A DNA stretch of 64,000 bases, from assembly GCA_032164295.1 (NCBI GenBank), contig JAJHTX010000008.1, forward strand, positions 930,001 to 994,000, given 5' to 3'. The notes beneath the pieces are model-generated. The model was not told where the DNA came from. It saw nothing but the letters and a program-made list of their open reading frames with translations, and ran no database searches. Numbering within the stretch: the first letter of the stretch is position 1; each line of letters begins with the position of its first letter. Both the position numbers and the translations under genes were made by a program. Shown piece after piece: positions 56,195 through 64,000 of this stretch. Origin of the DNA: Inonotus obliquus. Taxonomy: Eukaryota; Basidiomycota; Agaricomycetes; Hymenochaetales; Hymenochaetaceae.

Positions 56195-57218
56195 TCATTC
56201 CCAGTCTCGTTCAGACACTCCTCCTCCATCGTCCTCGTCAGTCCCATCCTCTCTAGCAACACCAGCCGACTCTACAAGCCACGTTCCATTCCCCTTGTCG
56301 CCTTCACCTTCATCAACAGCACCATACCCACCCGCTCCCACTCCGACTTCTGTCTCCGTCCCCGCGTCCATCTCCATACTCGTACTTAACCCAGCTTCAC
56401 TCTTCTTTCGTCTCTTTCTTTGCGTGGTGTTGTTACCTTTATTACTACCTCCACCTCCACCAGGACCAGCACGACGCTTTTTAGCTTCTTGTTTTTCAGC
56501 TTCGATGTCTATTGTTCCGCCTGCTGATGGGTCTGGGACGCCGTCGACTATTTCTTTGAGGAAGTCTAGCATGTCTGTTGTTTCTATTGCGTGTTTTCTG
56601 TGGGGAGGAGTTGAGTCAGGCAGGTAGTTTGGTGATTGGGGTATTTGTGATATGGGGATGTGTGAATGAATGATTGGGCGGATGGGCGGATGGGTGGATG
56701 GCGAGAGGGGGCGAGACGAGGAATGGAGGAGGAGGAGGAGGAGGAGACGTACAAGTGATAGGCTTCGACACGTTTTGAGTTTCGTTCGCGAGTTACTTTG
56801 GAAGCTGAATCTACTAGCATGCCGAGGAAGAGTTCGAGGGCTTTGGCTATATTATCGTGTGTCGTGTAAGTGTGAGTGCAAGTGTGGAGGAGAAGATGGG
56901 GTTGAAAAGAAGAGGGATGAAGAGGACGTACAGATGACGACTGGAGTAGCTTGAGCTACTTTACCGACTTCTTCGTCTTTTTGCATTATTTTTTTTATTC
57001 GGGCCTGTTATTGTAGCGTTTTAGCATAGTAACATGGAAGCGTGGTTGGCGATGTAGCACGGTTGGCGTTGTGGCGTAGTTGGTGTGTGGGGGAGGGGTT
57101 GTTGATTAACCGAAAGAGAGAGGAATATGTGGTAAGAGTGTGGTTTTGGTGAGAGAGGGAGAGGGAGGGTGAAGGAACGTACGACGGGGAATTTCGTTTG
57201 TTTGTTTCTGTTCTTCAT
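56195..57218 (-). CDS. NC2-alpha (DRAP1/Bur6) histone-fold transcription regulator
   Basis: Alpha subunit of negative cofactor 2, which binds TBP on DNA together with NC2-beta and controls RNA polymerase II initiation; nuclear. Exons 57218-57183, 57004-56932, 56846-56753 and 56597-56195, in phase, 201 aa. The histone fold is complete: TKFPVARIKKIMQKDEEVG, KVAQATPVVISKALELFLGM, KVTRERNSKRVEAYHLKHAI, ETTDMLDFLKEIV. It is followed by PDPSAGGTIDIE and a basic KQEAKKRRAG segment, then a Gly/Asp/Glu-rich tail without clear function. The short first exon (12 codons) was chosen because FPV-ARIKKIM is the invariant entry to the fold. Confidence 0.92.
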
Positions 57219-57543
57219 CGTTTCGTTTCTTTCCTTTCACACTCAATCCCGTGTAGTATTTGATGTTCGGTGTTCGTTGAGTGCGATACGGTGATTTGGG
57301 TGTAGGTTGTCGTTGGATGTTGAACAAGAAATAAATGCGGGTGTGTGTACGCGCCATGCATCACAAGCATCACATGAGGTTGTCACGCCGTCACTACTAC
57401 TCCTCCGTCACCGTGATTCGTTTCTGTCACTGTATCAGGTCAAGGTTCGCGTCCACCACCACAGCACCAGCACCTAGCCTCTTAGCCACCAGCCCGCTAC
57501 CACCGCTCATCCATCTCATCTCACCATTCGACTCGACTCAATC

Positions 57544-58482
57544 ATGTCCGAACTAGGCAGTATAGGCACAATCAGTACCCCAATCAACACTCTCCTCCTC
57601 CTCCTGATAACCTACTACGCCCATCGTATCATCCTTCCTTCCACCCCTTCATCAAAATCAAAATCGGGATCAGAAATACCATCGGATTACAAACAGTCTT
57701 ATTCGTGGATGCCGAAATCTCATCCTCCGAGTGTTGTTTATCAGAGGTTTACGCCGAGGAGTTTGAGTAGGTTTGATGGGAGGAATGGGGAGAGGATTTT
57801 GTTGGGTATTAAGGGGGTGGTGTTTGATGTTAGTGCTGGGAGGAGTTTTTATGGGCCTGGTGAGTCTTTCTTTTTCGTTCTTGATGCGATTGGAGGACGT
57901 TTGAGGGATTGATTGATTGTCGTTAACGTTGACGTTGTCCTTTCGTTGGTGTTGTAGATGGACCGTATGGGAACTTTGCGGGACGAGATGCTTCTCGTGG
58001 TATGGCTAAACAATCTTTCGATCCCGGTAAGTCTTTCAACGCTCTATCGCTCTGTCTTCCTCTATACTAATCCCTCCTTACTAATCCTATCGAATCACTA
58101 TTACTCTTCGTCTCACTCCATTGACTGGTGCTATTCGTTCAGAGGTCCTCACGCCTATCGACCAGCCTCTTGATAAGCTGGAAGATTTGACGCCTTCGGA
58201 GATGTAAGTACTCGATCGTCTTCTTTCTCGGCTTGGTCTCTGATAGCGTTCATGACTAACGTGTGTCCCTATTATCTTCTTTTCTCATCATGGCTGTGAT
58301 TGTCGGTTATACGATGGATAGTGAGAACATGAATGGTACGTCATACTTCCCATACCTTCAATATTCTGAAGGGATGAAAGAATTGAAACTGATAACGCCA
58401 ACTGGTCCAATTTATAGGTTGGATTGAGCATTTCACGAATAAGTATATTGTTTGTGGAGAGCTGGTGGATAACACGGATTAA
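57544..58482 (+). CDS. DAP1: Cytochrome b5-like haem/steroid-binding protein (MAPR/Dap1)
   Basis: Membrane-associated progesterone-receptor-like haem protein; yeast Dap1 supports cytochrome P450 enzymes of sterol synthesis at the ER. Exons 57544-57859, 57958-58026, 58143-58203, 58322-58335 (14 nt) and 58418-58482, in phase, 174 aa. One N-terminal membrane helix, INTLLLLLITYYAHRIIL. The domain reads FTPRSLSRFDGRNGERILLG, IKGVVFDVSAGRSFYGP, DGPYGNFAGRDASRGMAKQS, then LDKLEDLTPSEIENMNGWIEH. The haem-ligand Tyr of the family lies in SFYGPDGPYG. It is transcribed divergently from NC2-alpha, with a 325-bp shared promoter region. Confidence 0.92.
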
Positions 58483-59937
58483 AGGGATTCTATTTTGATG
58501 CTTTGATGAATGGCTGTTGTGCTCTTGTACTCGACCTAACACGCGTTACGAGAATACCAATCAAATCGCTCGATCGTCTTTATCGTTAACGGAGATCCGG
58601 ACTTCAGAGGGCTTCAGAAGACTGGGACGCCAGTACTAGTACGTAAATCGAACTGCCAATGATACTGCACATATTGTCTGTCTCTCACGTAAACATAGTA
58701 ACAACATATAAATACTCTTCATACGACTTCATCCGGCCTTTTAAACTCATCATAAGTAGGCCCCTCATACGACCTCGTTGGACGTTGGACGTTGTCATAT
58801 GTTCATGATCTCAGGACTGAAGTTTTCATTCATAGGCACCGAGTCACTCTCATGTTTCTCCGAATGTTGTTTCCTTTCGTTGAACTTTCCTCTCATACAA
58901 CTCCATTCTTAGTCAACCAAACATACGAACATCATGCGCTCGTGCCCACATTGGAGCAAATGGAGCAAATGAGCGAGCGTGGTGTAACTGTAAACTTCAC
59001 TGGAGCGGCCCGCCTGATCGTCGATGCGATGTTCCTTGTGACCACTATATCGCGTGCTCGACTACCTGATCTAATTACGCCAAGAAAGTTGTACGACTCT
59101 CATCACTACAGTCGTTGAGGTATGTTCACAAGCCGTCCTACACAGCGCAACGCCCTCATATATTCTAAAAGACTCCGTTTGGGAGAAACAGAAGTCATAT
59201 CAACGTCCTCGTCGTATGGACTACTACGAATATATCGAAAAAATCACATCGTTCTAATCTCGACTCGGCTCGGAGTTACTCGCCATGTCTAATTTCGTCC
59301 TTGTCTCGTGGACGGAACTTGTCTTCGAATTTTCGGGAGATCGCTCTCATGCCATGACTTACGGCACGAATGACGAGGCGAGGATGAACGGCGAATGAAA
59401 TAATGACACGAAGCCCAAGGGCGAAGGCTGGAAAAACGAATGAAGAAAATATCAAACATCGAATATCGAATACCGGTCATGTTTTTTTTCGGCTGTCGTC
59501 ACGGTGCCTCTGTCGTTCTCTGCAGTTCTCCCGCGTGCTTCTATAACTTCCAGGAGCGAAATGAGCGAAATAACCGACGGCTTGATGTCAACGCGCACAG
59601 GGAACCTTTTTCCTTTTTTCCTTTCCGAGTTGAGAGAGAAACCCGAGGATGATACCATGACTCCCGGGTCAACATCGGCATGAAATAATTAGTTTGACTT
59701 GGCTCTGGGTACCGGACTTTCTTTGGGTGTGGAAATTGGGCTCCGGCTCGTTGGGTATATATAGGCCAGTGAGACTGGGACAATTGATGTGTTGTTCTTT
59801 GAATCCTCAAGTTGTCTGACTTCGCTCTGGTCGACGTCGACTTTATTTTCGTTTCGAATTTGCAGTAATCCCTTGCTCTCTTCTCTGTATAAATTCTCTC
59901 CCTCACCACAGGCATCCTCTCGGTCACCATCACCATC
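58483..59937. other. Intergenic, no supported gene
   Basis: A plus frame at 58792-59118 (108 codons) has no motif or intron logic. A TATATATA box at about 59757-59764 belongs to the xylanase gene; in front of it lies a stretch rich in CGAAT and TTCCTTTT strings. Confidence 0.5.
59757..59764 (+). promoter_or_regulatory. TATA box candidate of GH10 xylanase 1
   Basis: TATATATA about 175 nt upstream of the ATG at 59938. A CT-rich leader between about 59810 and 59935 is typical of strongly expressed fungal secreted-enzyme genes. Confidence 0.5.
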
Positions 59938-61849
<1,912 letters not shown>

Positions 61850-62313
61850 TTCTGATTCTGTGCTTCAAGGATCATAGTCAGCGTTTACATGTAGTCGACT
61901 TTGGTAACCAATATTGTCTCCTGTCTCATTGTCTCGGCTCATTAATCTGAACATGAATTTAATGGGCTGAAAATACCATGTCTTCGCATCGTAAGAATAC
62001 TGGTACTGGAATCTGTCTCCGAGTTTTAGAAATTTCGACTATCGTTACATGTATCTCTTCAGGAATCTGGAATATAAACCTTTCTTTGGGTAAGGGACGA
62101 CGCGGACGGACACGAAAGGGTCAAGATTTGACAGAACCTATGAGAACTCCAGAAAGGTTCCGTATAGCAGGCGCAGGCAATTCAGCCACTGGGCGCGTTT
62201 CGGTTCCCACGGTCTTCGGGATGTGCTTGAGCAATGAGCAATGAGCACTCACAGTCTCGCACTAAGTCTAGCAGGCGATCCTTTTGTTTTGATCTCCACC
62301 CTCTGTGCAATGA

Positions 62314-62600
62314 TCAATCCCAATTTTCTGGCTTGCTCACATCGAAATCTGCTAGAAGGAGTACCGAGTCGTCTGGTCGTGTGACACCTGTGGTATGTGC
62401 GAGCGCAAGATAATGGATGGCCCAGGGTGCCAGGGAGCACGCAGCACCGCCAGTGTACGAATCTGCTTCGTCTGTTAACTCTGGAGACTTTACCAAGCTC
62501 AGTTTCAATCTGCCTATGTGACGAACGACGGGACGGGTGGCGACGTTTGTACCGTAGGTTGGGATAGCAGTTCTTGCCCTCCCACCACCTGTCGACTCCG
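62314..62600 (-). other. Orphan coding-like fragment, family not recognised
   Basis: A minus-strand frame reads RPVVRHIGRLKLSLVKSPEL, then GGAACSLAPWAIHYLALAHT, TGVTRPDDSVLLLADFDVSK and stops after PENWD. Composition and hydrophobic pattern look like real protein rather than chance, but no upstream exons or start were found and I do not recognise the family. It may be the 3' end of a decayed gene between the two xylanases. Confidence 0.35.
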
Positions 62601-62955
62601 ACCCGACCCCTCACTCCTTTTGTACTTCTTTTCGGAATGAATAAAGATGATAGATGTACCAAGGATGCATCTCAATCCCACATCAACACCTAGCGTGTAT
62701 CAGGACTCAGGTGCACTGAAGGAACTGATTTTGGGGTTACGGGAGATGAAGTATCGGTACGCCGTACCTCTTTCTCAATCAATATGTGGGAGATCTAAGA
62801 CGTTCTGAAGTCAAGCGACGTCTAACCTAATCCCTCGCGAAATACGGTGGGCTAATGTTATCGATCACATATATCTACCATCCGAGACGTTTTTGTGATG
62901 GTTGTTGTCCCCTTAATATGAAGCTGAGTTTCTCGGCTTCAGGAATGATAACGCA

Positions 62956-62961
62956 TATATA
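62956..62961 (+). promoter_or_regulatory. TATA box candidate of GH10 xylanase 2
   Basis: TATATA 77 nt before the ATG at 63038, preceded by GATAACGCA; placement fits a fungal core promoter. Confidence 0.4.
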
Positions 62962-63037
62962 CTCCACTGCTCGCCTTCGTCCTGTTCGCTCACCTCATTG
63001 ACATTGTTGTTGAGGCTTCACTTCCGAGCCAGTGACC

Positions 63038-64000
63038 ATGCTAACTCGCAAACCCTTCTCCTTCTCTTCCATCTCCTTTGCCCTTCTGAGTCTCTCCTCC
63101 ATCACTGGCACTCCATGTGTTGTCCATGCCGGACCGACGACGCTAAAAGCGGCAGCTGCTACAAGTTCTCGCTATTTTGGTGCAGCCCTCGCCGCTCCTC
63201 ACCTGGCTAATGATGCGAATTTCTCACTTTTTGCTAAGGAGCAATTTAGTGGTGCTACCCCGGAGAACGAAATGAAGTGGTGCGTTCATATGTTGCTCTC
63301 TGCTCTGGTCGGTTTTATCGATCGAATCAGTAAGGAAGTAGTAGGCAGCCACTTACTGATTCGATTGATCTGAGAAAGAGTTTGCGCTGATCTGGTACTG
63401 ATGGTCCATTTAAACTCGTATCTAGGGCATTCACAGAACCAGAACAGGATGTATTCACTTTCGACGATGCGGACCGAGTTGCAGAGTTTGCTGTTGCTAA
63501 TGACTTGCTCCTACGCGGACATCCGCTTGTTTGGCATAAGTGTGTATATTTTACTTCTACTTGATCACTGCCTTTCATGGAACCTATTTTGACTGTATGG
63601 GCCTCGTAACATCCTAGTCGTCTCCCGGATTACGTGTCTACGCTTACAGGGGATGATCTCCTGAATGCAATGAATGATCATATTACAGCTTGTACGTGTC
63701 GACTCTTCCAAGTTGTGCTTTCACGTATATGTAACCTTTTCTTTCCTTTTAGTGGTGACGCATTTCAAAGGTCAAGCTTTTGCATGGGACGTCACCAACG
63801 AGGTTCGTAGCTGCCTCTCCATCTACATCGTTACCCAGGGCATTTTTCCTACACTAACGACTCTGTTACCTCCTGGATGCTCCCTGTTCGACTTTGATAG
63901 GTATTGAACGATAACGGCACTTTGCGCCAGAGTCCTTTCCTGACGGAACTGGGGTCTGGGTATATAGGGTCGGCGTTTAGGACTGCTCGTGCAGCTGACC
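63038..64000 (+). CDS. GH10 endo-beta-1,4-xylanase 2, 5' part (runs off window)
   Basis: Tandem paralog of xylanase 1. Exons 63038-63279, 63426-63539, 63618-63691, 63753-63802 and 63901-64000+, at the same positions and phases as exons 1-5 of the first copy. ATG 63038 was preferred over an upstream GTG because it gives a clean signal peptide, MLTRKPFSFSSISFALLSLS. Motifs: YFGAALAAPHLA, SGATPENEMKW, LRGHPLVWHN, DVFTFDDADRV, GQAFAWDVTNE with the acid/base Glu, then VLNDNGTLRQSPF. The nucleophile region lies beyond the window. Intergenic distance 1.19 kb. Promoter and signal sequence have diverged more than the catalytic part. Confidence 0.9.

Overview
The window looks like nuclear DNA of a basidiomycete fungus, probably an agaricomycete. 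Almost every gene is broken by many 50-70 nt GT-AG introns. The gene content fits: class I hydrophobins, GH10 xylanases, Crinkler (CRN)-type proteins, DUF6533-type membrane proteins, a PhyH oxygenase and a hAT transposon remnant. All gene models were spliced by hand from the sequence, using donor and acceptor sites, phase continuity and protein motifs. There is no transcript evidence.

Layout. 1-3.8 kb: 3' end of an NCS1 purine/cytosine permease, a phytanoyl-CoA dioxygenase-like gene and the mitochondrial rRNA methyltransferase MRM2. 4.4-19.8 kb: an expansion of DUF6533-like multi-pass membrane proteins (paralogs A, B, C and D), then a degenerate zone holding a split paralog (F), a fructose-bisphosphate aldolase pseudogene and a CRN-kinase relic. 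20-28.2 kb: a TFIIIC triple-barrel subunit, a hydrophobin (H1) and a METTL7-like methyltransferase. 28.2-33.2 kb: repeat-rich DNA without recognisable genes. 33.3-40.2 kb: DUF6533-like paralog E, GINS subunit Sld5 and a protein kinase. 40.6-44 kb: a tandem array of nine long RNA-type hairpins. 44.6-54.4 kb: three CRN genes in several states of decay, one with a hAT element inside an intron. 54.8-64 kb: a second hydrophobin (H2) with a long Ser/Thr/Pro stalk, NC2-alpha, a Dap1/MAPR haem protein and two tandem GH10 xylanases; the second runs off the end.

Two observations stand out. (1) Nine hairpins at 40.7-43.94 kb share the 9-nt loop ACTGGCCAC (single-base variants in two), while their stems differ in sequence but stay paired. 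Imperfect pairs are almost all G-T and hardly ever A-C, so the + strand RNA appears to be the selected molecule. The loop contains the palindrome TGGCCA, with kissing-loop geometry. (2) Four DUF6533-like paralogs (A, B, C, E) share one 15-exon structure that includes micro-exons of 10, 4, 2 and 16 nt. With these exons each gene gives a full-length frame (348, 369, 347 and 339 aa); without the smallest ones the frames break.

The housekeeping genes (MRM2, TFIIIC, Sld5, NC2-alpha, Dap1) are intact. They lie between accessory blocks (DUF6533 expansion, CRN cluster, transposon remnant, hairpin array) that show duplication, truncation and nonsense mutation.
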